Counted from the stretch's first letter, positions 10,634-24,058 are shown. The stretch: 64,000 bases of DNA from Dimargaris cristalligena (GCA_027576995.1 JANBQC010000005.1:62001-126000), one strand, 5' to 3'. Made by a program: numbers and translations. Notes: generated by a model not told the origin, from the letters alone.

Positions 10634-13600
10634 CTAATACTTGGGGGTAAAGGAATCCAGCCGCTGGGTAGCTGCCGTTAGGTTGAGGCAACTCTTAAAC
10701 GGCAGGGGTTCCAAAATAACATGATGACCATCGGCCATGGTCATTACATAGGAGTCGAATGGGACTCGGCCAAACGGGTCGATGGGAGTATTGGCGGGAG
10801 TTCCCGTCGTTAGCAGCTGCATATTCGGGTGGAAGAAGGACTCGAGGATGTTTTCGGTACGAAGTAGTTCCGCGGTTTGGGTAATTCCTTCTTCGCGGGT
10901 GGTCGGAGTCGCGGATTTCACCGTGGTGGCTGCCTTGTCATCCGAACCGTCCTCGTCCTCGTCATCGCTGCCACTACCGGAGTCGTTATCCTCGTCCAGT
11001 GTACTAGCGGTATCATCTTCCTTGTTCGCTGAGGCTGGAGTGCTCTCCACCTTCGGAAGTTGGTAGAATTGTTGGACCAGGTCAGCGGCTAATTCCGACT
11101 TAATGCGAGGGTCGTCTTCGTCGTCCACGGGGTGGGCCTGTAGATAGGCAACCAGCTCCTCCAAGGTGAGGTGCACATTGTGGTGGGTCAGGTAGGCGTG
11201 GAGGCCCAGCAGAGTCAGACTATGCGGGTAGGTTCGGGTGGGGACGGCGGGGGTTGCCAGGTCGGCCGGGACGACGGCCAATTTCGACGGAAAAATATGG
11301 ACGGCCATGGAGGTAAACTGGGGCGCAGAGTGGTCCAGGTAGCGTTCGGCAAAGGCCACCATGGTAGAAAAGTCCAGTTGGCGGAGGGCCTCGATATCCC
11401 GCAGGCGGTAGTCGAATTCCCAGGTGTAGTCCGAGATGCGTTCCCACAGATTGCGTGCTTCGTCGTACATGGACTTGGGGGGCACCTGCTTCCTTTTAAT
11501 GAGCGCCTCGCGGTGTTTCTCAAACTGCTCCGACTTCATCGTCACAATCTGTTGGAGCATGGTGCGCAGGAAGGTCAGGATACGGCACTGTAGGTAAACG
11601 GGGCTACGCTCGCTTTGGATGGAAAATTCCAGCGTAATAAGCCCCGAGGACCGGAACACTTCCCCACAGTTGACCAGGTATCCGAGGGACTCCTTGGTCC
11701 GCAGCTGGTTAAAGAAGGGCTCTTCCATAATATCGGCAAGGAGTTGCGCGCAGGCCCGCAAGTTCGGGTTGCTCTCCATTCCCAGGGGGATAACCATGAT
11801 AATGGCCGCGTTCTTTTCGTTGGCATTGGGATGGCCGCGCTGGCGCACCAAGCGCTGGCCCCGGGGTAGGTCCACGGATCGGACCTGGGGCATCTCTGAG
11901 CCGAAGAAGGGCATAGTTCCCAAGATGTCGTGGCAGGACTGCTGGATCGCAAGGGCCTGTTCCTCATGATAGTTACCGTAGACGAGCACCTCGGGGGCCA
12001 GGCGGACCAGGAGCTCGTGCTTGAACGCGATCAGCTGCTCGAGGGTCATGTCCTGGGCGGCCCGCAGGCGGTCGCTGTTACTCCAGTAGTGCTGGTGGGT
12101 CAGCTGGATGGACTCGGCGTTGGCGTGGCTAAGGGCGCTGGCGAATTGGAAGCGCTTCAGCTCCCGGATGGCGTTCTCCTTGAAAATATCAAAGCGGTTC
12201 AGAGTAGGGGCAAAGGATTGTAGCTCCCGCAGGACACGCTCCAGGATGAGCTGAAGCTTGTCTTGGAACCCGGTCACATGGAATACCAGGCCCTCGGCGC
12301 GCTGCAGGAGGGATACCGATATGCCGGCCTCGGATGCATCGTAGAGCATCTCGTTCATGTGGTCGACAAACAGGTGGATGAGAAGTTCCATTCGTACGGA
12401 GTGAAACGGGTTGGAGCCGGCCAGGTTATTGAGCAAGCGCACGAGGATGGTGCCGCGGGGAAGCCAGAATCGGTCGTCCGGTTTAAACCAGAGGCGGTGG
12501 GCGCCGTCCATCTTGAGCAGGGTGGGTTTAAGGATTCGGGGACAATCCTCCTGGCGGCTGACCGTGAAGTTCTTGGGGATGAATGGGTTAGGACTGGGTA
12601 GGTGGAATACCGGGTCGGGCTGGGCGATGGCGTGAAGGCGGTCCTTGAAGGCCGGGCTGAACGGAACCAGCGCGTACTTGGCCCCGTAGTGGGGCTCCAC
12701 CTGGGTATTGGGCAGTTCCAAATCCTTGGCCAACAGGATCTGCAAAAAGTTATCGGGGTTGAGGTAGCCCAGCAGCTCCCGAATCTGATCGGGACGGTAG
12801 TCCCGAATCACGCTATACCCGGATAGGTAGTGCTCAGGGCGGAACCACGGGTAGCCTATAGTAGAGCTGAGCTGGGTGCAGAAGGTTTGCGAATGGATCT
12901 TGGAACTGTACCGGAACTCGACCTGACTCATGGCCCGCACTTGATTAAAGTAGTCCTCCTGAGGCCCCCCCTGGTGGAGCAGCTGGATGAAGCTGAATAG
13001 GGCCGCAATGATATCCTCGGTATGCTCGAGCCCCTCGGGGGTCAGGCTCACGGTCACGTCAAAGGCGTCGAACCCAATGGCATCCGCTAGGGCACCGCTG
13101 GCGGACAGGGTCGTGATCCAGCCCTGTTTTTTGAGGTGGCTCGTTAGTGAGCCCGCACCCTCGTGGCCAATGAGGCAGGACAGGAAGTAGGTCGGGTTGC
13201 ACTCGTAGTGCGGCTTGAAATCCGGGGTGGGAAACAAAATGGTAAGGGTTCGTATCGTCTGCACCGGTTCGATGCGGATAGTCCGGCCCAGGTGCTCGGG
13301 CTTCCACGGGGACGAGGGCGAGTAGGGGGTCGGGCGATCTTTATTAGCGATGGGAGAGAACTTGGAGACCACCCACTCGGTGAGATGGTCCAGTGAGTCA
13401 CGACCGTAGACCACCAGCTGCATCAGGTTGGCCGAGTAGTACGCGTCGTAGAACTTCAGTAGCTCGTCGCGCACATTAATGCCCAGGGACTCAGGTATCT
13501 CCTTGAGGGTTTTGAGGTCGCCCGTGGCGAAGTTGGAGAAGGGGTGCGAGGGGTCCGTGACGGATTTGTTGACTTGGAATTCACGCCACGAGTCGTTTTG

Positions 13601-14279
13601 GAGATTCTTTTTATGCTCAGAGTCAACGGCCTTGAGTTCCCGGTCCTTGCAGTTATCACTGAACAGGGGGGAGATGAAGAACTGCGCAAATCTAGTGGAG
13701 GGGGGAAGCGGTGGGGGTAGGAGATAGTGGGCATACTGGGGCATGGGTTTAGAATAGATACGAAGGGCGGGGAGCCCAAAAGGGGAGGGGGTGAAACAGA
13801 TTGGTGCGTAGATATGTGGGAGAGTAGGCTGGAGTCTGAGGCACTTACCGGTCCAGGGCGCCTTCAAAGTACTCGGAGTTGACGGTGAAATGGTAATTGG
13901 TATGGTTCATGTCAGTATAGGCATTGGAATAGCCACCGTGGCTGCTCAGATACTGGCTGTATTCATTTTCCTCGGGGTATTTGTCCGTGCCCATAAACAG
14001 CAGATGTTCGCAGTAATGGGCCAGACCTTGCAATTTGGGGGGATCGGCGAAGTCGCCAACCCGAACATTGAGAGCGGCACTGGACTGGATAGCGTCGTCG
14101 GCAGGAGCTTGGATAATAACGGCCCTCAGCTGATTGGGCAATTCAATGAGCCGGTATTGGTTGTCGTCGGATACACTCTGTTCCAGGACGCCCGTGTAGG
14201 TGAAGTAGGGCTGACCTGTGGCGATATGGTCGAGTTTGTAGCCGGGGGGTGGCGACAATGGGCTATTGGGCGACGACAT
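10634..14279 (-). CDS. Ste23/insulin-degrading-enzyme-like M16 metalloprotease
   Basis: Zinc endopeptidase of the inverzincin M16A family, related to insulysin and to yeast Ste23, which helps Axl1 process a-factor. Two exons, 14279-13849 and 13691-10634, are spliced across one Arg codon and give 1162 residues. The inverted zinc motif HYCEH is at residues 88-92 (+ strand 14004-14018). The third ligand is Glu169 in AVDSEH, 81 residues after the first His, the same spacing as H108 to E189 in human IDE. The rest follows the four-domain M16 layout, including HxNAE-like and FNxLRTKESLGY segments in the C-terminal half (catalytically inactive repeat). The protein is about 130 residues longer than usual, mostly from a Ser/Asp/Glu-rich insert near the C terminus. 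ATG 14279 is the first in-frame ATG; the frame upstream lacks one. A peroxisomal or cytosolic location cannot be decided from the sequence. Confidence 0.95.
10900..11060 (-). other. acidic low-complexity insert in the STE23-like protein
   Basis: This part of the coding sequence encodes a run dominated by Asp, Glu, Ser and Gly (for example SDDEDEDGSDDK), flanked by Thr/Ala-rich sequence. It interrupts the otherwise conserved C-terminal M16 region shortly before the last ~80 residues. It is in frame and not a splice artefact. Confidence 0.8.
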
Positions 14280-16172
14280 GGGGGGTGCAGAAGAATAAGT
14301 TACGGAGTTTGGAAAGGGGATAGATAAGGCAAAAGGGCAGTCCAACGAAAGCTAAAGCGGGTGGATGGAGTGGACCGAGTGGGCGGTGAGGCGGCTTATA
14401 AAGTACCAACGACCTTGCCGCTGTAGGGCAGATGCAGAGTGCCTTAAAAGAGGACCAGGAGGCGGGGGCCCTGTTTTCCGCCTGGACCTGAATCTCTTCC
14501 CATCTGCCTTTCAATGAGGTCGCCTTAAAACCATACCATCACGTGATGGGCTCGGAGGCTGGGTTGGACTCGCTAGGCGGGGCCCCCCCGCATCCAGAAA
14601 CCATTAAACGGCCACATCAGCCTTCGGTTCCGGCCTTCCATAATCTGCCATTTGGATTCCATGAAGGGGCGGGGCCGGGTTTGTCTTGTGCCGGCATACT
14701 CTTCCATCTTTATCAGCTAAAAAGACCTCTTGGTATCGGTTTCCAACCGGAAGACGGTTGTGCGAAGCCATTATTAGTAGACAGGTCGAATATAGTGCCC
14801 GGTGGAGTTCACTTGACTACACGCAAAACCAGCCGGGCCGTGTTTTGGATTCTGGTAATGAGTCCTCCGCCCCTCGAAAGGCGCATAGCCACACATTTTT
14901 TGGTGACCCAAATCACGGCCCAGCCTTCTTAACCATAGGTTCCCGATCTTCAAGTTGATGCCAGCGCGACTATTCAGGCTGGTAATCCAATGAATCATCA
15001 TATACCACGAAGATTTATGAGTCGCCCCCAACCCCAACGCTATTACTCACAATGGCTCTTCTTAATAAAGGAATAAAAAGGGACCATGGTCATTCAATTT
15101 GGCCATTAGTGGCTACAGAATACTATCGAAGGGGGGAATTGTATCGGTTTATTTTGTAAGCAACCACCGCCCCATCGTCTCCGACGTTCTGCAGCGACGT
15201 GTCGCATTGTGGTCAAAATCCCTTACCTTGTTTCCCCATGATGGAGCCCAGTTGAGTGTATCCAACTTAACATGGCCGCTGACTCCCGTTCCTTAGGATT
15301 TGATTGACTTTGATCACTCCCCTCCCAATGTGGTCCGGTTTTATTCGGGGCATTTTGGGCTAGGTGTGTGTCGCCCCTGGCCAATGTTTCCATCAATAAA
15401 ATCGTAATTATGGACCTCTAGTGATGTTCATCTACAAAACATAGCTGCACGTCCTTCCGCGAGACCAGTCTATCAAAGGGCTGGCTTGGAATCCCCCGGG
15501 TCTTGAAAAGTACGGAGTGTCTAAAACTGAAACTTCCCCAAATTCTACCCACCGGTAGACTTCTTCGTACCTAATGCGACATGTATACCGCGTATTGTTG
15601 AGCTACCTTGGATATGCTCTCCAAACCGTAGTAGATGGTATATAGGACGGGTCTCCGCCCTCGCACTGAACCCCGAATTGGAATGCCGTATAGTTGGAAT
15701 TACACCCCAGTTCTAGCAAAAGGAAAATTAACCCAGCTACCATAATACCAAGCCGAGGGCTGGAAGGGTTCGCCAAATCCACTGGCAATCACCGCTCACT
15801 GGAATAATTTTGGGGCTACCCTGATTTTTAGGTATTGTGCATCTAGGTAAAACAGTTGGAATCTGAAAAATTAGGCGAATACAATGTTCCAGATTACGGC
15901 GTTTATTTCAGGGGCACGATTGTGACCAGTGGTTATTTATTAGCGAGAAATTGCAAAGTTCCACCCAAGTCATGGGTGCATTATATTGTGTTGGGAAAAC
16001 CTAAAAAGCGGCGGAAACGTCCGACCGACAAATGGCAGTAAGTATAATATAATTGTACAGCTCTTCATTACATCCTTTGAGCCATATCCCCAATTAAGTG
16101 GCCAAGGAGTGGGACCATGATATTTGAAGAGGCGAAACTGGGGGGATCGCTTGTAGATCGCGTGTTCTTTCA
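14280..16172. other. spacer upstream of STE23 and downstream of VPS16
   Basis: No supported gene. The segment nearest 14279 should hold the STE23-like promoter on the - strand. Open frames of up to about 130 codons (around 14543-14932) are composition artefacts without recognisable domains. Confidence 0.55.
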
Positions 16173-19100
16173 TTACTTCACTTTCAGCTGGGCCAAAAGT
16201 TGGTCGAGTTCAGCGATGGTGACTTGGTTGCGAGCCTGTTTGCGGGCCTCGCTGTTCAATAAGATTGGGATATAAAAACAAATGGAAATATTAGGGGACA
16301 ATGTCAACATGCTCCGCAAGTAACGGCAGGTGCCCATTGGGTAATTAGTCGTGTTGGGACTACGATGATTCTATCCAAAAACAAGTCCTTAAAACAGACA
16401 TAGACCCCTGGTGTTAGATATCATAAGGGAATCTCTTCAAATATTTACTTACGTGAGCGTGTCGGCGTCTTTGATGGCAAACGCGGCTTTGCCGGCTTCC
16501 CCATATTCCCCAACAGCCAAATACCAGCCAGGACGGGCCTGGGCATCACATTTGGGGATGTAGCGGAGGGCTTCCCGCGGGTTAAGGGCCTGAATGCATT
16601 CCGAAACGAACGGGTCGTACCCAATCGGCGATTTTTTGACTCGGGAGAACTTTTCTAGTTCGGTCCAGTCCCGTTTGGCTACCAGGGCACGCAGCTTAAT
16701 GAACCAGAATCGCTTATCGGGAATCTTAAAGTCATTTCGCAGCTGAGCGGCCTTACTCCCTAGCCCCTGAATCACACACTGGTAGGCGGTTTCGGATATG
16801 GACAAACCACGGAATGAGCGGCCGGCCAGCTGCTCGAGGTCCAGCTGCAACTTCACTAGTTTGATCTGATCCTCGCATATTTTGGCCTCGAACCCGCGGT
16901 CCTTGTCCTCGTGCAGTAATGCCACGGCGGACCGGATTTTGGCCATTTGGCCGTGGGGGTCCTGGTCAGGGCAGTAGAGCAAAATTGGCGTAATAGAAAA
17001 AGTCGCGGAAAATCCCAATAGAAGGGAGGTACACAGACTTAGCATACGGTATTAGTAAACTGGAATCTAGGTACAGGTAGGAATGGTTTGGTTAGCCAAT
17101 TCCCCCGCGACCAGTTTCCTCGTTGATAGTTCGCTCTCCATCGACTACCACTAAACTACCGCCAGTGGACTTACCGTTTCTTTTAGACTCTCCTGGAGGT
17201 CTAAATGGGCGGCATCCAAGCGACAGTCCTCTTGGTAATAAAAGTCCCGGAGCACCTGCCAGCTCTGTTGGTGTTGGTCGGGCTGGGGGTCCTGGCGGAA
17301 AAAGGTCTTGATAAGTGCGGTGGCCTGGGGCGAATGGCTAATGACCCGAAAAAAATCCCCCAGGGCGTATTGTTTATAAAGGTAAAGTAACACATAGTAC
17401 ATGAGGTCAGCATCCCCGCTCTCCACGGCCTTGCGCAGGGCCAGTTGGTCCTTGCCCATGCTGATCAAAAGGGGAACCTGGTCAGCCGCTCGGGGCTCAT
17501 GCTCCAGGAGCTTAGCCGCCAGTTTCTCGTAACCCAGGTGGCTAGCCGTGTGGGCAATCTCGGCAAAGGATAGGCTTAGTTTGCCGCCCAATTTCTCCAG
17601 AATGACCCGATACAAGGTGTCTTCGTCGTGGGTAGCGGCCTTGATTTTGGCGCAAGCCCAGTTGACGTAGACCCGATCGGGATTGAGGGCCAGGTATTTA
17701 CACATACGCATAGCCAACAAGTGTAGACGACGGTGAATCAGCCGGTCCACCCATTCGTCGGCGTTGAGGGCGCAGAATTGCCGATAGGTCAAGGGAATGC
17801 CCACATCGCTTCCACGGAAGGCGTTAAGAACCCGCAGCAGGCGGCACATGTCCACTAGCTTATTACCGTTGTATAGGTCCAGAAAACTCTTTCCGAACGA
17901 GGCCGCTTTGAGCAGAGCCCGCTGTTGGTCGGCATTCAGTTCCTCGCCGGCCGCCTCGATCAGACGGTCTACGGCCCCGGCCAACTCGGGTTTAATATTA
18001 CGTACGTTCTCGTCGGCTTTAGGGTTACGTCGCTCATAGAACTCATAGGCATCGTAGAGCATGGCAGCCGGGGAAGTCGAGCCAATACTGAAGACGTCTT
18101 CGGTGGAGGCAGGGACCTTGTGGAAAAATTCGCATTTTTCATCGCTAATGACTCGAACCCCGTCGATTTCTTGGATCAGGTGGATGGGTCCGAAATAAGG
18201 AAAACTAAGGTTATCTCCGAAGGGTCCAACTAGGGTGAGGGTGTTCTCGATGCTAAGGCATACCGCATCCGTGCCGCACCACACGAGCTGGTGGGGTGGC
18301 GATGAATAGGTGGCGTCAATGTGGTACTCGGATAGCTTGTTTTGGAAATCACTCGAGACCACCCAGACCCGGCCATCATCAAGGTGGAGCCCCAAGAATT
18401 TACCGTTGGGTGATACACTCATGGTCCGAATGGGGCCCTCATGGACCAGCTGGTTAGGAAAGGCATTGGGGTTGGACAGATGATATCAGGAATATCAAAG
18501 GATAATGCCATATTAGCGATTTTGAGGAGTGAGGTTAGAAAATTAGGTGGTGCTGTTTAGGGCACTCGCATAGGGGCGAGCCATCTATAGTTGACCAGAC
18601 AATGAGTAGCGAAACACCTACCTGGTCCTGGACATCCTTGGAATCCACGATAAGGACAGTGGACTGCGTGGCCAAATATACTTCAACGTGACGACTCAGC
18701 GTCATGTGGGGTGGGATCACGGTCCAGCTGCAGGGCGGGGCACTAAGACCTACGATGGGATATCGGACGGATATCGTCGGAATATTCGTTATTAAGAAAT
18801 CAGTTGGTAAATAGGTTTGCTTCTAGTGGTTAATACTAGAATTAATGGTAAATTGCGCTTAAACAATGGCCATTGCCCTGAAAGGATGTAATTCGGTAGT
18901 CGGTTGTTCTCAATGGAATGAGGGTGAAATATAATAGGTAACTTACCTGGGTCGGCCAGCATACGAGGGCGGGGCTCCTGCATACTATTCACGGCAATCA
19001 ATTTAAAACTTCCGGTAAGCGCGATAAGCCCATTGCCCCAGAACCGGCAGTCGATGACAGACGTTTCCTTGGCCACCTACCGTCCAAGAGAATGGTCAAG

Positions 19101-20223
19101 TACGAATAGAATACCGGGCAGAATTTAAGGAGTGTAAATGAATACGGATTCCAAATGGAGCAGGTTAAAGGGAACAAGCAGGTTTGTAACTTTAGTCGTG
19201 GGTTCCCGTGGTAAATGACGCAATACCACTTGGGGATGCGGTGCTACCTCGCCAGGACAATCCGTGCCTGCTAGAGTCCTTACCTGACCGAGGGAGAATT
19301 GCCGGTATTCACCGTCTAAGCTATACGTTCGGACGGTCCCGTCATTAAGAACGCACACGAGTTGCTCTTGGCTGTTCCAATCCATGGCCACAACGCGGAA
19401 GCCGTCGCACTTGGATGGGAAAGGGATGGTGGTAGAAGGGGAAGGACTGTCAATTAGAATAGATTTGTATTCGGGGTGGTATATCCACCGACCTTGGCCA
19501 ACATTTGCCTAGAAACAATGACAATGGACTGGTCGGTCTATTTTCGCTATTCACAAATAGGCGGAGTTTCAATGACTAGCGGCCACCTACCTCAATCTGC
19601 CCTAGGAGCTTTCCTGACGAGGAATATAGGTAAATGGACAAATCGGTGGTCTGTTGCTGGTTCGCAACCAATAGTTTTTTGTCGTCCCGGATGAGAGCTA
19701 TAGTATAACAGAGTCGGGGCATAAGGTTGTTGCATAGTAAATCGACCGTACCAAAGGTAGTAGTAGGTAAAAGATGAGTGGTCAGGAAGGATTGCGGTTG
19801 AACGGAGGACAAGGGCTAGTGGGGTATGCCACCTTTCGGGTGACTGGGGAGTAGGGGGGACTTAATACAGTACGGCTTACCTAAAGGGCCGCCAAAGGGG
19901 GCCGCAGCGATTTTGAACTTGTCGAGCTGAATATTCCGCCAGCACAGCTCGTACATGGTGTGCTTGCTAAGTGGGTTTGGGAGTTAGCAGTGTAGGTGGG
20001 GGTGGATTGCATTTTACGATGGGGTTAAAACCTGGATTAAGCGATGCCCCGTAGCCTGGACCGGCTCAATAAATAGGGCAAGCGGCCGAGCCCATTGGGA
20101 GGGCTCATTCGAGACAACAGCCCCTCATCCAAGGCTACTGTCCCTTTGAACTTACCGATAAAACTTGTCCTGGAGAAGGAGCCAGTCATTGGTCGGATGT
20201 GGTAAGTGGCCGGTGGTTGCCAT
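16173..20223 (-). CDS. Vps16, core subunit of the HOPS/CORVET tethering complexes
   Basis: Core class C Vps protein for endosome and vacuole tethering and fusion. Nine exons join in frame: 20223-20156, 19966-19881, 19697-19591, 19409-19284, 19076-18947, 18749-18622, 18449-17175, 16961-16453 and 16251-16173. The product is 835 residues, against about 840 in human VPS16. The N terminus MATTGHLPHPTNDW sits in a strong start context (CCACCATGG). The Vps16 N-terminal beta-propeller covers about 1-420 (GGPLALIRDDKK; SAPPCSWTV; LDDGRVWVVS; ELDGVRV-like EIDGVRVIS; FFHKVPASTEDVFSIG). The alpha-solenoid C-terminal region follows, with the hallmark stretches FRGLSISET, DFKIPDKRFWFIKL and FSRVKKSPIGYDPFV. 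Splice sites are GTAAGT, GTAGGT or GTAAGG donors with (T/C)AG or AAG acceptors, and the reading frame agrees at every junction, so the model is firm. Introns are 102-213 bases. Confidence 0.95.
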
Positions 20224-20605
20224 GGTGGAAATGCTGTGACGAATGGAATGGGAGAACTGAAAGGAACCGGTGCTGGTAGTACGGGACTGGGGCTTAAAAT
20301 GAGAATTAGGAAATGGAAGCTGTTAGCAATAAAACCAGTATAAGGGGAGGAAAGACCACTGTCTAATGATTGACTAGTCGCTCGATATACATGTCCCATA
20401 ACTGGTTAAGCTACCAGTTGGCTCTCTAACGCCATTCCTTATAAGTAAATCGAAGGAAAACGTGCATGGCCAAGTCCCCTTAAGCTCCTTAATGGCCCTA
20501 GCTGATCAACGACCACCAATGGGCGCTTTTTCCCCAAGGGGTGATGGGCAAACCAACATTAATTTAGCCGGGTGAAACCACGCAGTCCCACATGAAGGGA
20601 AGTCC

Positions 20606-20634
20606 CTCCTCTCTCTCTCTCTTTCTCTCTCTCT
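20606..20634. repeat. CT-rich microsatellite
   Basis: A nearly perfect CT dinucleotide tract with one TTT interruption. Polypyrimidine on the + strand, GA on the - strand, about 400 bases upstream of VPS16. Confidence 0.85.
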
Positions 20635-21826
20635 GGTGTATCGCACTTGGTCTGAAACGACAATAATGACCTGAACCATACCCATGACTCCCTCCAAGTC
20701 CAGCGGAATACCCCGGCAAACTCGCTAAGTCGGCCTAATCCGGATTCGGGCAGTGGCCATCGCAGTAAAGAATTGGATGGTTTGTTTTGTCAGTATTATC
20801 AGAATACCGGATCAGTGTTTGGCTTAGAGCAAGTTTAAAGTCACTGCTGTATGGTTTTTAGGATTAGGAAGCCATCTATGCTGACCAATTTACTACCCAC
20901 TACTCATAACATGCCTAGTGGGGCTGCCATTGCACCGTACGTAGAGTGCATCGAATGGGCCAGCAGTCCCAATAAACTCAACAGCGCCAACAGGCACAGT
21001 GTGATATGCCTCCTATATATCCCAAGTCGGTTGAGTACCTTGATGAACTCCACCGCTGCGAGTAATAGACCCCTGCACTAAATGGTACATCCCTCAATCT
21101 CTGCACCCGTTTGCAAAATAGAAACTATAAAGGTGTAAGTGTACTTTAGTGGAGACAGACCCGCCAAATGATAGATGCAGGTTGGTTCCCCCAACTCACG
21201 GGTGCTGTTTTCCCTACGGGAGGAAATTATCAACGGTGGGCTCCAAGAGCACCGCTTGGTTGGGGCTAGGCTCTGTGCCAGCTAAATGTTGGCAGGATAG
21301 CTGGGGCCATCCAAAAAGGGATATCGGAACCCTATAAATAGTAAGCATACCATCAAGAGCAGCGGCACCTTCCGCCGATAATTGTGAGTTGATTAGGGAC
21401 TTCCTAAATAGCCAGCGGCAGGTCGGGTGAAGGACCAGGTAAATGAAGATTATTGGCTAATTGGATATCCGTCGGGAATTACCGCACTTACTGACCAACC
21501 TGCCCAGCGCAGTTGGTCAACCTATTTCAGCAAAATCTATTAATGGACTGTGACCCTCGACCAAAAGACCCCGCCCAGAAAACAATCATTTAATAGGGAG
21601 GGGGCACCAGCCCCATTGGGCTGGCTAAGGGGTCCCCGTCTGTACCCCTCCCTAGCCGGGCCCCTAGGGTGGCTTACACCCGACCTATACAACCTGGGGC
21701 CCTTGAAGTCAGCAGGAGGGACTTTGGCGATGTATGCCTCTGCTTCGTCTACATTAACTATTGCCTAGATGGACGGCTCTTTCACCTCCGCAATCTAGGA
21801 CAGCGGTAGTCTAGCAAGGGGTGGAC

Positions 21827-21834
21827 TATAAAAG
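21827..21834 (+). promoter_or_regulatory. TATA-like box of the DPBB gene
   Basis: TATAAAAG lies 241 bases upstream of the ATG at 22075 and is followed by a pyrimidine-rich leader. This is the best TATA match in the spacer; a 5' leader of about 200 bases would be typical. Transcription start not shown. Confidence 0.45.
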
Positions 21835-22074
21835 GGAAGACATGGGAAGCCGCTTTAATAGCTCAGCCAGACTTATCTTAGATAGCTTATCCAACCATCG
21901 ATTACTTTCCAGCCATTCATTATTAATATCCCCGACGATTGGATTTCAGTTGGTACTAGTACTGTTTGACCAATTTCGGACTGCCTAATCCCACTGCCTT
22001 TGTGGGTCTCCTAATCCCGGTTAATTAACTAATTCACTCATTCATATATCCTCACCAATTCCACGTTTTTCCCC

Positions 22075-22810
22075 ATGCGATTTCTTGTGGCTGCCCTTAC
22101 CTTGGGGGTATTAGTTGGTGCTATCCCCCTACCGGACCATGCTCTGGAACGGCGCCAAGTAGCTGCACCACCACCAGCCCCAACGGCGCAGCCCGTCCAA
22201 CCAGGGGTGCAAATTACTGGCCAGGCAACTTTTGAGGTACCGGGCCCTAAGAAGATAGGGTCATGCGGCTACGATGTCGAAGAACTTGCCTTCTCCGTCG
22301 CCATTGTAGGTTGCACCCGGACCCTCACAGAGGGATATATATAATCATTCTTTCAATTGAGATGTATCCACCACGGCTACGGTCAGGCCTGATAGTGGAC
22401 ACAGCCGATAAGTTGAGTTTGACCCAGGGGCTTAGGATACCCGGACATTCCCAGGTCTACAACCATGGGTTAACCGGGGGAAACAGCAGAAACCGAGGGC
22501 TTGTTATATCCAGTGAACTAAACTAACCATCCGAACCCCTGGTGTAATGTTTGATTTATCGCTTTGGCCTATTCACCAACCACAGAACAAGGCGCAGATG
22601 GCAAACGGGCCCAACCCCAACGAGAACCCCAACTGCCGCAAGAGTATGACTGTGCAGTATAACAACGTGTCCGTCATGGTCGAAATTACGGACACCTGCG
22701 AGAGCTGTCAGCCCGGCGAAATTGTACTGAGCCATTCGGCGGGCTCGCAGCTGGGCCAGGAATTCGTTAACAAGGGCCGCAACACAGTGGTATGGGTGAT
22801 CAATTCCTAA
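22075..22810 (+). CDS. secreted RlpA-like double-psi beta-barrel (expansin/barwin-like) protein
   Basis: A small secreted protein of 151 residues encoded by two exons (22075-22305 and 22586-22810; GTAGGT donor, CACAG acceptor, phase 0). It starts with a signal peptide (hydrophobic core of residues 2-16), then a short propeptide ending in Arg26-Arg27, a likely Kex2 site. A Pro/Ala-rich linker leads into a double-psi beta-barrel: the strand with GQATFEVPGPKKIGSCGY, a loop with NPNENPNC, then the core VEITDTCESCQPGEIVLS. Four cysteines of this fold are present. Fungal proteins of this type are wall- or matrix-associated; no lytic activity can be inferred, since the cellulose-binding second domain of plant expansins is absent. 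The first exon would otherwise read on into a stop soon after the donor, which supports the intron. Its neighbour downstream is a chitinase. Confidence 0.85.
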
Positions 22811-24058
22811 GACCGCCTGCCTAACTGCTATTCTACCCCTACCTAATCCATCAACCTGCAGTGATGTTATCGTTTGCCGAGCCTATTCCTTTTCCTCTGC
22901 AATACAGCGTCCTTGGGGTGCTCTGTGTATAATTAATTAAACCAGGCATTCATCAACACTTTCTGAAATAGAGTATCTTAACCATTATGTTGCCTAGATC
23001 ATAAACAGACAAATTTCCGGACATGGGGGAATGTTTCGATAAATGGACGGCCAAGTGAAGTGGCACTTGGTTTGGGGATAGGTATTTGGATTTGAGCTTG
23101 AGGCAGTGGAATCTTTGACATGATCCAGTATATCCCTCCTCCCCGACTCTGAACTGCTACGCCTTGACCCGATCTGTGTGAGTGGGTGGTGTAGCCAGCA
23201 TGGTGGATACTTATTGGGGACATGACTGAGTGTAGTCCATTCGTCGACTCTGCAGCAGTTTAGTCTCACGCAAGGAGGGGCGTCACCAAACCAAACCAAT
23301 CCAATCCAATCAATAGAGGATGGGATTACGAAGGCGGGCAGCTGGGCTACTAGTAGGAGGACTGAGCACGACCTATTGGGATCTATAATATGGGGGACCA
23401 TTGCCATGTGCCAAATGTTTGGGGTAGGGAGGGTGCGGAGGGGGAAACCCCTGGGCGGGTTGGTTTTGGGCCGTAGAGCCCATCCCGCAATAGGCCTCGG
23501 TGGGTTATTAAAAGGCGGGCTAGCTTATTTAATTGAGCGCAAGGCCAGGTCGAGAATCGTCCCAAGACCAGGTGGGTAGTCATCCCGGGATGTTTGATGC
23601 GAACAATATCTTTAGACAGGCCAGGCGATTGATTAGGCGAGGGACGATGCATTAAAGGCGAGGGGCGGGGTTTGTTTACGGGTTCGCCTGGCTTGAGCTA
23701 TTGATTGGTACACGGATCCACGTGACTGCCGCCCACCCTATGGGGGTGTGCGGGAATGACGTATAATTGTATGCGCTAGAGAATCCGTGGGCTGTGTGTT
23801 GTTCGTCCCCTCTATAATATATATATTCCTATATAAGAGAGAGAGAATCAGCCAGCCGTGATTGTCCCACCACTACCATCGGAACAATAGCCCAACAACC
23901 ACCGCGCATACATTGACCCTCTAAGTTGGACTGAGGAAGGGTCCAGGCTTGGCGGTGGGAAGAAGAGGACTGTCACACCAGCCCACTTTCCCTTCCTTCC
24001 CTTCCCTTACCTTCCCTGTCCTTCCCCTCCTCTTCCTCCTCATTGTTATAAGCCCACT
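22811..24058. other. spacer between the DPBB gene and the chitinase
   Basis: No supported gene. Contains TA-rich sequence with TATATAAG (23830-23837) and a GAGAGAGA tract just after it, followed by a CCTTCC-rich leader (23990-24050) for the chitinase. Confidence 0.55.
23830..23837 (+). promoter_or_regulatory. TATA-like box upstream of the chitinase
   Basis: TATATAAG at the end of a TA-rich tract, about 230 bases before the first ATG (24059) and 400 before the second (24233). Placement is compatible with either start. Assigned by sequence only. Confidence 0.4.

Larger units (their letters stand above)
20224..22074. other. divergent spacer between VPS16 and the DPBB gene
   Basis: Should hold both promoters. 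It contains a CT-rich microsatellite (20606-20634) and a TATA-like box (21827-21834) for the + strand gene. I found no supported coding or RNA gene. Confidence 0.6.
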
